From Bacteroidales bacterium UBA1794 (GTDB taxonomy: Bacteria > Bacteroidota > Bacteroidia > Bacteroidales > Bacteroidaceae), in the NCBI GenBank assembly GCA_002315435.1, contig DCFW01000040.1:1-64000 (forward strand): a stretch of 64,000 nt of DNA. Direction: 5' to 3'. Under the pieces are notes generated by a model. It was not told where the DNA came from. It was given only the letters and a program-made list of their open reading frames with translations, and did not search any database. The position numbers and the translations under genes were made by a program. This document shows positions 37,743-45,548 of the stretch, piece after piece. Position 1 is the stretch's first letter; every line of letters starts with the position of its first letter.

Positions 37743-38314
37743 AAATCGTATGTTTTTTTTAGTTCTTTAATCTTTCTTCTAAATTCAGGTCTTGACTTAC
37801 AGCTAAAGTGTTCCTTAAAATCGCTAGTGTATTTGATTTTATCTTCTAAATATAATTGGAGATACCCTAAATCTCCATGACCATATGTTTTCCATGGTGT
37901 TTTATTGTATTTTTCAAAATAGGAAATCCAATATAAGTGTTCTTCTATATGCCTTAAGAGTTCTTTTAAATCAAACCCATTGGGATATCGCTCCTTTGCT
38001 TTAGGCGGAATAATAATACACATTGAACCATTCATGCTATTTAAATGAAGATCAATAGGCGGAATTCCTTTTTTTGCAGCAATTTCAACAATCCTGTTAG
38101 ATGTCTCTTTTATAATTGGTATACCAAATTCTGAAACGTTATTCAAATCTATCTCTATTTCATACTGATCTATTATAACAACCCCATCTGGGCCAAACTT
38201 TAGGTTAAAAGGAAGAATGCCTTTAATGACATTCTTCCCCACATCATATCTTAATTTTGGATATTCGTTTGTTAATAGCTCAATCTCAGTTTTATTTAAT
38301 GTTTTAATAGCCAT
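37739..38314 (-). CDS. E2-like conjugating-enzyme-fold protein (CBASS Cap2-short type)
   Basis: A 191-aa protein between a CD-NTase and a SLATT effector. A central motif DLHLNSMNGSMCIIIP places His90 and Cys99 in the H...(G)..C arrangement of bacterial E2-like proteins (compare the HxYxDGSLCL pattern of type II-short CBASS E2s). A YWISYFEKYNKTPW segment follows, like the Trp-rich helix after the active-site loop. Type II-short CBASS uses a stand-alone E2 to conjugate and prime its CD-NTase, without E1 or JAB genes; none are present here. Cys99 would be the thioester residue. It overlaps the CD-NTase by 11 nt and the effector by 4 nt. Assignment rests on motif and context. Confidence 0.7.
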   Translation of the reverse strand: MAIKTLNKTEIELLTNEYPKLRYDVGKNVIKGILPFNLKFGPDGVVIIDQYEIEIDLNNVSEFGIPIIKETSNRIVEIAAKKGIPPIDLHLNSMNGSMCIIIPPKAKERYPNGFDLKELLRHIEEHLYWISYFEKYNKTPWKTYGHGDLGYLQLYLEDKIKYTSDFKEHFSCKSRPEFRRKIKELKKTYDL

Positions 38315-39215
38315 ACGGTAAACTTGGGTTTGTAAAAACTCTTGTATTCTGCTCCTTTGCTGGATTTGAAGATATTAATGGAAATTCTGATCCGAATACC
38401 TTTCTCCAAGTTTCAGAGGCTTCTTTAGGCTTATCTTCTTTTTCAAAATCATATGCCTTAACAGCTCTATCAAATGCTGTTTTAGCATGATTTTTTAAAC
38501 CTTCGCTACAATGATTGCTTAGGTATTTGAAGAAAGATTTTACGACGGATGAATACTCGGAGTATGTTGCTCCGCTTTTAAAATTACTATTTAAGAAAGC
38601 TATAACATCTTCTAACAGCTTGTATGACTTGTAATTACATGTAGATGTGTTATCAACCCACGTTTTAATCATTCTTGTTAAATCAGCAGTTAACCCATCC
38701 GTTACTGTATTAGACGAGTTAAAACGGTCAATTTGACCTCTTGGATTAAAATTTTCCCAACTACCACCATTTTCAGAATTAGGTATTTTGAAAGTACCAT
38801 CTTCTTTTTCAAAAGCTGGTAGGACTTCAACATTGTGAGTCTTATCGGCAAATGTGATTTTTACAACCTTACCCCAAGTCTTAATATTGTCTGTTGTAGT
38901 ATATTTTTCGCTTAAGATTTTTTTTACTTCTTGCAATAATGCAGAAGGGCCATTGCTGCTATAAGCCTTAAATTTTTCATAAGTAGTTTTAGGAATTTTA
39001 AATAAGACATCAACATCTTGATTTTCTGTTATCGGTCTAACATTGGTTTTTGTTTTGTACGACCCAAATAAAAATTTTGTACTACCATCATATGATGTGT
39101 CATAGTATGAGGTGTGCAGTTTCTTGCACACACCATTGTACTTAGTTTTTGCATCATCTTTTTGGCTAGGAGTTAAGCGAATATTATTCGCAAATTTTGA
39201 AAATTCTTCTTTCAT
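38304..39215 (-). CDS. CD-NTase / SMODS nucleotidyltransferase (CBASS)
   Basis: A 303-aa cGAS/DncV-like nucleotidyltransferase. FLFGSYKTKT at 48-57 is the GS nucleotide-binding loop; D67 and D69 (NQDVDVLF) are metal acids; E130 (HNVEVLPAF) fills the third acidic position. The helical C-terminal lobe ends with the family-like WRKVFGSEFP (270-279). On phage infection such enzymes make a cyclic oligonucleotide that triggers the effector. The C-terminus is LPYGY; a near-terminal glycine is of interest because E2/Cap2 partners act on the CD-NTase C-terminus. The specific product is not predictable from sequence. Confidence 0.88.
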   Translation of the reverse strand: MKEEFSKFANNIRLTPSQKDDAKTKYNGVCKKLHTSYYDTSYDGSTKFLFGSYKTKTNVRPITENQDVDVLFKIPKTTYEKFKAYSSNGPSALLQEVKKILSEKYTTTDNIKTWGKVVKITFADKTHNVEVLPAFEKEDGTFKIPNSENGGSWENFNPRGQIDRFNSSNTVTDGLTADLTRMIKTWVDNTSTCNYKSYKLLEDVIAFLNSNFKSGATYSEYSSVVKSFFKYLSNHCSEGLKNHAKTAFDRAVKAYDFEKEDKPKEASETWRKVFGSEFPLISSNPAKEQNTRVFTNPSLPYGY

Positions 39216-39256
39216 AAAATACTTTTTTTAATTTATAACCCATATTTTACTCAGGT

Positions 39257-39324
39257 GGATTGTAATCCTGATAGAAATTTTGCTTATTAAATAAAAAGTA
39301 TTATCTTTGCAATAGGATTACAAT
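39257..39324. promoter_or_regulatory. Promoter and dyad sites upstream of CBASS
   Basis: The plus-strand promoter TTTG (39279-39282), 19 nt, TATCTTTG (39302-39309) is a perfect match. It is flanked by the palindrome GGATTGTAATCC (39257-39268) and by AGGATTACAAT (39314-39324), the inverted copy of ATTGTAATCCT (39259-39269). One site lies just upstream of the -33 box and one at the expected transcription start, as for a repressor. The promoter points away from the CBASS genes. Confidence 0.6.
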
Positions 39325-39407
39325 ATAGATACTCAAATATTTTCACAAAATTTTCGACAATTATGTTATCAAACGTTATGCCAAGCTACTTCGTTTGTTT
39401 TTTTTTT
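39316..39407 (+). ncRNA. Candidate small RNA (~90 nt)
   Basis: Inferred from a consensus promoter ending at 39309 and an intrinsic terminator (CAAACG at 39370-39375, CGTTTG at 39392-39397, then T10). The product would be about 85-90 nt and encode no protein. It starts inside a dyad operator and diverges from the CBASS operon. There is no homology evidence. Confidence 0.4.
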
Positions 39408-39869
39408 ATAAAATATATTCCCTTTTATTTTTCGTGGCAGAAATAAACTGTCATAATGTCGTATTCTTTTTATGTAATTATAAGTAATATTTCATAATTA
39501 CCAACTTAAGGTGGTTCGCAAATGTTGAAAGTACCTTTGGAGAAATGTCTTTAAGGTTTTTATTTGTTGATATAAATGTAAAATGTGTGTTGTATTATAT
39601 AAAAGGTCTTTAATTCATTGATCATTAATCAAAGATGCAAATACGACATCCTGTCACTTTTAATCTATTAATCTCTCTATGACAGTTAATATACCTCTGA
39701 CTGAATTTACAAAAACAATATATTCTTTGTATATGTGACCTTGTTTTGTTGTTGGAAGACGAATGTATTTGTCATAATTTATTTTTTTATGTCATTCTGG
39801 GAAAGATTACCCATCGAATAAGACTAGGTGAATTATTAATTTGAGGTTTAAGTGATACTCATTAATTGT

Positions 39870-39905
39870 AAAAGCCCTGAATTCCTTTCGGGAAACAGGG
39901 CTTTT
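39870..39905 (-). terminator. Terminator of the lysis operon
   Basis: AAAAGCCCTG / CAGGGCTTTT, a 10-bp stem with a 16-nt loop and flanking A/T, just beyond the spanin-like gene on the minus strand. It may serve both directions. Confidence 0.75.
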
Positions 39906-39929
39906 AAATCTCTCTCTAGAGTATAACTT

Positions 39930-40481
39930 CTACTCAAGCAAAGATAATATTTTATTGAGTAGTGGTCTAATCCTTGATCGATATTTTATAGACAAAAATA
40001 TTACAACTGCAATAGCGGTAATTATAAATAAAAACCATATAATATTTGTAATAAGGCTGTTAACCTCTTTCACTTGTGATGTAACTTTATGATTTGCTTG
40101 CTTATTGGTTGTCGTTTTTTGTTTGTCTGTTTTCTTTGTTGTTTGTACTTGAGTAATAGTCGAGGACTGAGACGCTTTGCCTTTTGAGCCGGCTTGTGAT
40201 TTTTTAGTTATATCGGTTGTCGATTTGACCGGATGTCTGCCGTCACTGCCTGCCTTGCTTGTATCATATTCAACATGATGAATAGTTGTCACTTCATTGG
40301 AATATGTTGTATCTTCAGACAAATAGGATTCTTTAGTAGAAATGCTATCCTTTGCCATTGATCGACTTTCTATCTTGGAAACTGCTGTCTCTTTCGTTAC
40401 TGCTTCTTTGCTCCTGCAAGAGCAGAGGAAGGTAGCAGCCATTAAGACTGCTACCAATATGATTCTTATTTTTGTTGCCAT
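39930..40481 (-). CDS. Candidate unimolecular spanin (lipoprotein with C-terminal TM)
   Basis: A 183-aa protein. The N-terminus MATKIRIILVAVLMAATFLCSC is a lipoprotein signal with lipobox LCSC, so the mature N-terminus should be lipidated. A Ser/Thr/Lys/Gln-rich linker (~20-140) leads to one C-terminal transmembrane helix (NIIWFLFIITAIAVVIFLSI, ~148-167) with a basic tail. A lipidated N-terminus in the outer membrane plus an inner-membrane C-terminal helix is the topology of u-spanins such as T1 gp11, which fuse the two membranes in the last lysis step. It directly follows holin and lysozyme. I start at 40481, which has GGAGG nine bases upstream, within the end of the lysozyme gene. Confidence 0.65.
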   Translation of the reverse strand: MATKIRIILVAVLMAATFLCSCRSKEAVTKETAVSKIESRSMAKDSISTKESYLSEDTTYSNEVTTIHHVEYDTSKAGSDGRHPVKSTTDITKKSQAGSKGKASQSSTITQVQTTKKTDKQKTTTNKQANHKVTSQVKEVNSLITNIIWFLFIITAIAVVIFLSIKYRSRIRPLLNKILSLLE

Positions 40482-40900
40482 CTCATTGCCTCCCAATTAC
40501 GACGTGTCACCAATCCATTTACAGGGATTTTACTACCCTTCTGATATACCCAGCGTGTAAACTGATATGGTATTGTTTTATCATTTATATTAATCCGGAT
40601 TTTCTTTAACAAGGTACTTTCTGCAAATGCTCCATTACCAAAATTAAAAGCGAAATCGCACAACGCATCGAATTGACCTTGAGTAAAAGGTATCTTCAAA
40701 CTATTGAGATAGGTTTCAACTTTTAGTAAGTCACCTTTGCACAGGACTTCTGCCTGCTGTAAAGTGATTTTCTGACCTTTCTTCACTCCTGCTGTATGAC
40801 CTATACCAATAGTCCATACACCGACAGAATCTTGATAGGCTACCAATTTGCAGCCCTCAAACTCTTTTAGCTTATTGATCAGTAGTTGACTTGCTTTCAT
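40466..40900 (-). CDS. Phage lysozyme (GH24, T4-type endolysin)
   Basis: A 144-aa muramidase. FEGCKLVAYQDSVGVWTIGIGHT gives the catalytic triad E15, D24, T30 (Glu-8aa-Asp-5aa-Thr), followed by FTQGQFDALCDFAFNFGNGAF and GLVTRRNWEAMRW, all typical of GH24. There is no signal peptide, so export depends on the holin. It cleaves the MurNAc-GlcNAc bond of peptidoglycan at lysis. It overlaps the holin gene by 29 nt and the spanin candidate by 16 nt. Confidence 0.93.
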   Translation of the reverse strand: MKASQLLINKLKEFEGCKLVAYQDSVGVWTIGIGHTAGVKKGQKITLQQAEVLCKGDLLKVETYLNSLKIPFTQGQFDALCDFAFNFGNGAFAESTLLKKIRININDKTIPYQFTRWVYQKGSKIPVNGLVTRRNWEAMRWQQK

Positions 40901-41348
40901 TTGTTTTGTCTTTTATAATGTCAAAAATCTTCTGTGCTTTGTCATCACCGTAAGCGGTGGCGATTGTTTGCATTAATGCAATGGGATCATGATTGTTAGT
41001 CTGCCCTTTGCTTAGATTCTCCCGGATTGATATCACCTCTATTATGGTTTCAGCTACTGCACATAAAATGCATAACACCGGAAAATCAATGAAGAAACTT
41101 AAGCAACAGTCAATCAGGAACAGAAGAAAGAAATACATGAGATAGTCTCTGTCTTTAGAGATTGTCTGCCGTAATCCAAACGATGTTGTTTTGAAAATAC
41201 CTAAACGTTTGCTTGTATTAATGCCTGTCTTAAGGTCAATGACACTAGCAACATTTGGAATAATGGCCAATATGGCTGCAACTAACAACCATATTGCCAT
41301 TTTGTGAAAATCCCCAGAAAAGAGGTAGGAAATAAAAAGTAAATTCAT
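40872..41348 (-). CDS. Phage holin
   Basis: A 158-aa membrane protein with three hydrophobic segments (~17-38, ~69-87, ~89-107) separated by a basic loop (KTGINTSKRLGIFKTTS), and a charged, soluble C-terminal tail (~108-158). The pattern and the DLKTGI-type loop match the phage_holin_4-like family. It forms the inner-membrane lesion that releases the lysozyme encoded next. First gene of the holin-lysozyme-spanin cassette. Confidence 0.8.
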   Translation of the reverse strand: MNLLFISYLFSGDFHKMAIWLLVAAILAIIPNVASVIDLKTGINTSKRLGIFKTTSFGLRQTISKDRDYLMYFFLLFLIDCCLSFFIDFPVLCILCAVAETIIEVISIRENLSKGQTNNHDPIALMQTIATAYGDDKAQKIFDIIKDKTNESKSTTDQ

Positions 41349-41384
41349 AATGTTGTGTTTTATAATTGTGTTTGTGTTGTTACT

Positions 41385-41732
41385 TTATTTTTTAGACTTT
41401 TTCAACTGCTTATACAATAAGGCTTTACCACCTGCTGAAATAATATCTTGCTGGAGAATCAAATCGAAAGCGGCAGACGATATTTTCTTTAGTTCGACCT
41501 CTTCTTTGCTAAACTTTTCGTTGATTATATTATTCGCTTCAGCAACTTTGCTCTCTTTGTCATCTTTAGCGATACCCTTAAGAGCTGCTTCAACTTGCTT
41601 TTGAGCTTCCGATGAAATTTCATCAAGCAAAAGAATATCATCAATGATATTGAATTGATCTGTTTTCTCCATTTTAGAAATGTCAATGCTCGATAATATC
41701 GGGCGAAGCTGCAATGCTTGTAACTTATTCAT
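41385..41732 (-). CDS. Hypothetical phage protein
   Basis: A 115-aa, charged and largely helical protein (KEEVELKKISSAAFDLILQQDIISAGGK). No signal, no membrane segment and no family I recognise. It overlaps the previous small gene by 8 nt and precedes the lysis cassette, so it is part of the late transcript. Confidence 0.6.
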   Translation of the reverse strand: MNKLQALQLRPILSSIDISKMEKTDQFNIIDDILLLDEISSEAQKQVEAALKGIAKDDKESKVAEANNIINEKFSKEEVELKKISSAAFDLILQQDIISAGGKALLYKQLKKSKK

Positions 41733-41967
41733 CTGTCGTAGTTTTTAATTTGTTAAGGAACTCTGAAATCTTGTTCTCTAAATCTTCCATCGGTACATTA
41801 GAAAGATTATTAATGTTCATATTGAACCCGTTTTGAGAAATATTTATGTTTCCCAAATTCGTTGTACCATCTACTACATTAAAATTTGCAGCAGTAAGAA
41901 GCTCTTTCACTGTACCATCATTCGCATATTGCTTGGTGGTGTTCTCACTTGTTTTAACTAAATTCAT
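41725..41967 (-). CDS. Hypothetical small phage protein
   Basis: An 80-aa protein with an Asn-rich middle (NLGNINISQNGFNMNINNLSN) and a helical C-terminus. It lies between the adhesin-like 335-aa gene and a 115-aa gene, same strand, with short gaps or overlaps. No family recognised. Its position suggests a minor virion or assembly protein. Confidence 0.55.
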   Translation of the reverse strand: MNLVKTSENTTKQYANDGTVKELLTAANFNVVDGTTNLGNINISQNGFNMNINNLSNVPMEDLENKISEFLNKLKTTTDE

Positions 41968-41985
41968 ATATTTATGTATTAAAAA

Positions 41986-42993
41986 TTAATCTACTGAAGC
42001 CGACCCTTGTATCATAGAGTTTGCATAGAAAATAACCCAGGGACTTGCTGCCGGGTCATTCACTCTACTTGTCAGCGTTTTGGTTTGACCTGCCGGAACA
42101 CTAACAGTGCCAAGCGATACTTGCTTGTTAATTGAATTACCTTGAGGATCATTCGTGAACCACATATAACTGTTGTTGAATACCTTTGTAGATGTATCAC
42201 CGTTGACAATCACAACTTTATATGTAATGTATTCTTCATTGCCTGAATCGTAAGCAGCCGATACTGTAATTGATGTCAGATTGACAATCGTCAATCTTCC
42301 TATGCTGTTATCAATAGGCACAAATGTTTGACTATCTAATGAAGGCATCGCTTTCCACGAAAAGAACAGATACATCGGATATGTGCCGGCCGGCAATTCA
42401 TTGGCATAAGCATTAATGATCATTACCGGAACTTCTGCATTAAGTGTGCCTTGCACCGTATATGGAGAGCTGGCAAGATATGCAGGTGTGGTGTCGCTGT
42501 CTGATTTCATGATTGCAAGTGACAAATAATAGTCACCTAGCCCCATATTGATAAGCCCTAAATTATCCTCATGATCATCATAAATGCAGTTAATGGTCTG
42601 CATGATCACATCACCTCTATGTATTGACAGAGAAGAAATAGAGCCAACAGGCTTTTGTGCATTTGCATTATATCCATTAAAATCAGTAAGCCTGAAAATG
42701 GATGTAGGAGGTTGATGTGACCACCTGGTACTACTTGACTTAATTGCATTGATCATATCAGCAAATGAGCTATATTGAGGTAGTATAACACCTGCTTTTC
42801 CATCTGCCGCTTTCCAATAGTTATCTCCTGTAACCGGAAAATAGTTATTGAAAATCACAGGCTTATATTTTGAGAAAGGATTTATGTTTGTCGATTTGCA
42901 TAATGTTGCTAAATCATTCGCCGATACTCCTAAAGCCTTTTGAACGTCTGATATAGAAACAGGCGAGGCAATTTTACCACTATCGTAACTCAT
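41986..42993 (-). CDS. Hypothetical phage tail/adhesin protein
   Basis: A 335-aa protein. Residues ~10-110 are mixed (SISDVQKALGVSANDLATLCKSTNINPFSKYKP); the rest is beta-rich with Ig-like spacing (ITVSAAYDSGNEEYITYKVVIVNGD, VSVPAGQTKTLTSRVND). It starts within the end of the tail-fibre gene (14-nt overlap), suggesting a fibre tip, collar or adhesin that works with that fibre. No family match claimed. Confidence 0.6.
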   Translation of the reverse strand: MSYDSGKIASPVSISDVQKALGVSANDLATLCKSTNINPFSKYKPVIFNNYFPVTGDNYWKAADGKAGVILPQYSSFADMINAIKSSSTRWSHQPPTSIFRLTDFNGYNANAQKPVGSISSLSIHRGDVIMQTINCIYDDHEDNLGLINMGLGDYYLSLAIMKSDSDTTPAYLASSPYTVQGTLNAEVPVMIINAYANELPAGTYPMYLFFSWKAMPSLDSQTFVPIDNSIGRLTIVNLTSITVSAAYDSGNEEYITYKVVIVNGDTSTKVFNNSYMWFTNDPQGNSINKQVSLGTVSVPAGQTKTLTSRVNDPAASPWVIFYANSMIQGSASVD

Positions 42994-45538
42994 ACTCTTG
43001 CAATCTTTTTTTAAGTTTTACAATTTCACGGCTCATGCTGATACAGCAAGCCAAAGCTGCTGAAGCATAATCCATTGACAACATGTCTTTATTCTCACGA
43101 ATGACTTGCGGTAATATCTCTTGCCAATATTGTGCGCTGGTACCTATATGTGTGGCATCGTCTTTGCCAATCTTTAACGTAAAATCGAATAACGGAGCTT
43201 TAGCAATATCCGCTAACTTAATATTCCGTTTGCGGATTACATGCTTGTATCGCATATCGGATAGGGCTGTTACTCCACCGGTTGCAAGTATATTTCCATT
43301 GACGGTTAAGCTTCCGTTTAAAGTACCACCGGTAAGTGGTAAATAATTTCCCGGATTAAAATTTGCAGTAGAATATACGGTTTGCCAAGATTGCCATCCT
43401 GAATTATATCTTCTAAAATACAAATTATCATCCCACATATTTTGTACTATCTGAAACCCATAAGCTGTATCTCCGGGGTGTGATCCTATAGTAATACCAT
43501 TTGAATATCCCGCACAGTCATTCTTTGCTTGTCCTATATTCCAAGAATAAAAAACTCTTAGGCCATAACCTGGATGAGAATTGTTTGGGTTCGATGAAAT
43601 AGGATAAACTCTATCTGAATCTGAAACATGAAAATTAGCAGGATTCCAAACATACATGTTCCCTGCATCGTTCCCTCCCCATAACCAAGATGGTTGTCCA
43701 CCTTGACCATTCCAATGGAAGCGCATATATTGGCTGTCATTCCCAATATATTCCGATTTGTTTGCAATGATATTCCAGCTACCAGAAGCTCCTGCACCTG
43801 TTAATGAGGGTACATAAGCATTGTAATTTGCTTCATCTAAAACATGCAGCCATGTTGTCCACGTTCCGTCATTTTTACCTCTAACGGCTAATCTACCATT
43901 TCTATAATCTTGTGCAATTTGACCAACCCACGAAGTATTATAGGCTTGAACATATAAACCTCCATCATTGGTGCTCATACCGCTAGGACCGTTTGCAGTA
44001 TAATAATATAACCCATTTGATGTGGCATTATTAGTGTCGACAGATGATGAAGCATTAGAAGATGTGAACCCAGATATGGATGTTGCTTGACCATCTAAAT
44101 TACCCTGAAATCCGCCATCAGCTCTCATTGCACCAGGTGTATATACATTTTTACTATTCCACGCACGTATCCATGTAGAATCAGACATATACCATCCACC
44201 TTGGTACGTTTCATTGTACCAACCAACGTTTCCTTGAGTTCTAATCCAGCCATTAAACATACCTTCGCCATTCACCTCAAGGGCGTGCGTTGGAATTCCC
44301 GTTCCGCCAAGATTTATGCCAACGTTACCGAAAACAGGATTTAAGAGTAAAGCTTGATACCCTACACCGCTTTCTTTCGCTTGTATAACACCTACACCAT
44401 TATCCAATACACCAATAGCAAGAGCCTTTTCATCATCATGCTTTTTTATTTCAAATTGCATTGAATGTTGCAAATCTGAAGCATTATTGCCACCAAGAGT
44501 TTTTATTATTTGCAACCTATTACTTAAAGTACCACCATTCAATGAAAGATAATTTGCTAGTGAGCTAGCCAGTGCATAACCAACGTTGGCATGGTTGCCC
44601 CAATTGTATGCATCATTCCAATTAGACATGTTGAGATCGGACTTTTTTGCGAAATAGTCTTCCGGGCGATTTTTCCAGCGTTTTAAGGCAAGATCATAAT
44701 ATATGAAATCACCATCCGCCAACGTAGAGAAATCAACATCTACACAATCAGCTAATGCAGACACGCCACCGCCACCGGTGGTGCTTTTACCTTGTCCGAG
44801 TGCTGTTAATCCGCCTGCTGTATAGAGGTTACCGTTTACTTTAACAGTATAAGGGTCAGCATCTGTACCGGAACCTGAAAGCAAAAAGAAATTAGAAAAG
44901 CGGGTGATAAAAGAATTTAGGTCTGTAGCACTTGCCTTATCTGCCGGATTAAAATTGTTTGAGTCCCAAATTGTTGCTCCCCATAAACCGGTAATATCAC
45001 CTTTGGTCATGGCTGCCGTTGTCACATTCGTTACGTGCCCTAATCCGTCAGTTATAAAGCCTGTTAGGAAATTGCGAGTACCGCCGGCATTAATGGGCGA
45101 ATATGTCGGATGGGTGTAGTTATTAAGCGTGCTAATCTTACTTGCCAAATTCGTAAGATCATCATTCTTTGCATAATAGTTGCCGGCACGATTTTTCCAA
45201 TGGCTTGATGCCTTATCGTAATATATGATATCGCCATCAGATAAAACATCTAAAGAGATATCGACCAAGTCTTTAAATGCCGAAACACCACCTATTCCGC
45301 CTGTTGTATTTTTGCCTTGACCTTGAGCGGTTAACCCTCCCATTGCATATAGATTGCCGTTCACCTTAATAGCTTTATTCGTCTCGTCATATTCAAGGAA
45401 TTGAAAAACTTTATCTATTTGCGTGAAGTTTTCCGAAATCTTCTCAAGGTTATGTTGCCATTTAAGACGAACATCCTTGCCGGTATCGTTTGCCCCGTTC
45501 CATGGGGTTATATTTTCAAATTCTAAATCAAAACTCAT
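42980..45538 (-). CDS. Tail fibre with C-terminal S74 intramolecular chaperone
   Basis: An 852-aa fibre. The N-terminal part contains two copies of a ~75-aa module (VKVNGNLYAMGGLTAQGQGK and VKVNGNLYTAGGLTALGQGK, each followed by a DGDxIYYD...WKNR...YxAKxxDL stretch). A long Gly/Asn/Tyr/Trp-rich receptor-binding shaft follows. The last ~100 residues (ALSDMRYKHVIRKRNIKL...MDYASAALACCISMSREIVKLKKRL) match the peptidase S74/intramolecular chaperone, whose Ser in SDMR and nearby Lys cleave it off after trimerisation. This would be the host-recognition protein. Confidence 0.85.
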   Translation of the reverse strand: MSFDLEFENITPWNGANDTGKDVRLKWQHNLEKISENFTQIDKVFQFLEYDETNKAIKVNGNLYAMGGLTAQGQGKNTTGGIGGVSAFKDLVDISLDVLSDGDIIYYDKASSHWKNRAGNYYAKNDDLTNLASKISTLNNYTHPTYSPINAGGTRNFLTGFITDGLGHVTNVTTAAMTKGDITGLWGATIWDSNNFNPADKASATDLNSFITRFSNFFLLSGSGTDADPYTVKVNGNLYTAGGLTALGQGKSTTGGGGVSALADCVDVDFSTLADGDFIYYDLALKRWKNRPEDYFAKKSDLNMSNWNDAYNWGNHANVGYALASSLANYLSLNGGTLSNRLQIIKTLGGNNASDLQHSMQFEIKKHDDEKALAIGVLDNGVGVIQAKESGVGYQALLLNPVFGNVGINLGGTGIPTHALEVNGEGMFNGWIRTQGNVGWYNETYQGGWYMSDSTWIRAWNSKNVYTPGAMRADGGFQGNLDGQATSISGFTSSNASSSVDTNNATSNGLYYYTANGPSGMSTNDGGLYVQAYNTSWVGQIAQDYRNGRLAVRGKNDGTWTTWLHVLDEANYNAYVPSLTGAGASGSWNIIANKSEYIGNDSQYMRFHWNGQGGQPSWLWGGNDAGNMYVWNPANFHVSDSDRVYPISSNPNNSHPGYGLRVFYSWNIGQAKNDCAGYSNGITIGSHPGDTAYGFQIVQNMWDDNLYFRRYNSGWQSWQTVYSTANFNPGNYLPLTGGTLNGSLTVNGNILATGGVTALSDMRYKHVIRKRNIKLADIAKAPLFDFTLKIGKDDATHIGTSAQYWQEILPQVIRENKDMLSMDYASAALACCISMSREIVKLKKRLQEYELR

Positions 45539-45548
45539 GTTGTCATTT

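Larger units (their letters stand above)
39216..39929. other. Intergenic region between CBASS and lysis operons
   Basis: No protein gene seen. It contains a plus-strand consensus promoter (39279-39309) with GGATT/AATCC dyads, a plus-strand hairpin plus T10 (39370-39407), and a terminator for the lysis operon (39870-39905). The remainder (39410-39860) is very AT-rich with no structure I can support. Confidence 0.5.

Noticed and set aside
41986..45538. Possible diversity-generating retroelement target in fibre genes
   Set aside because: I see no reverse transcriptase, no template repeat and no C-type-lectin variable end with adenine-rich codons in the window.
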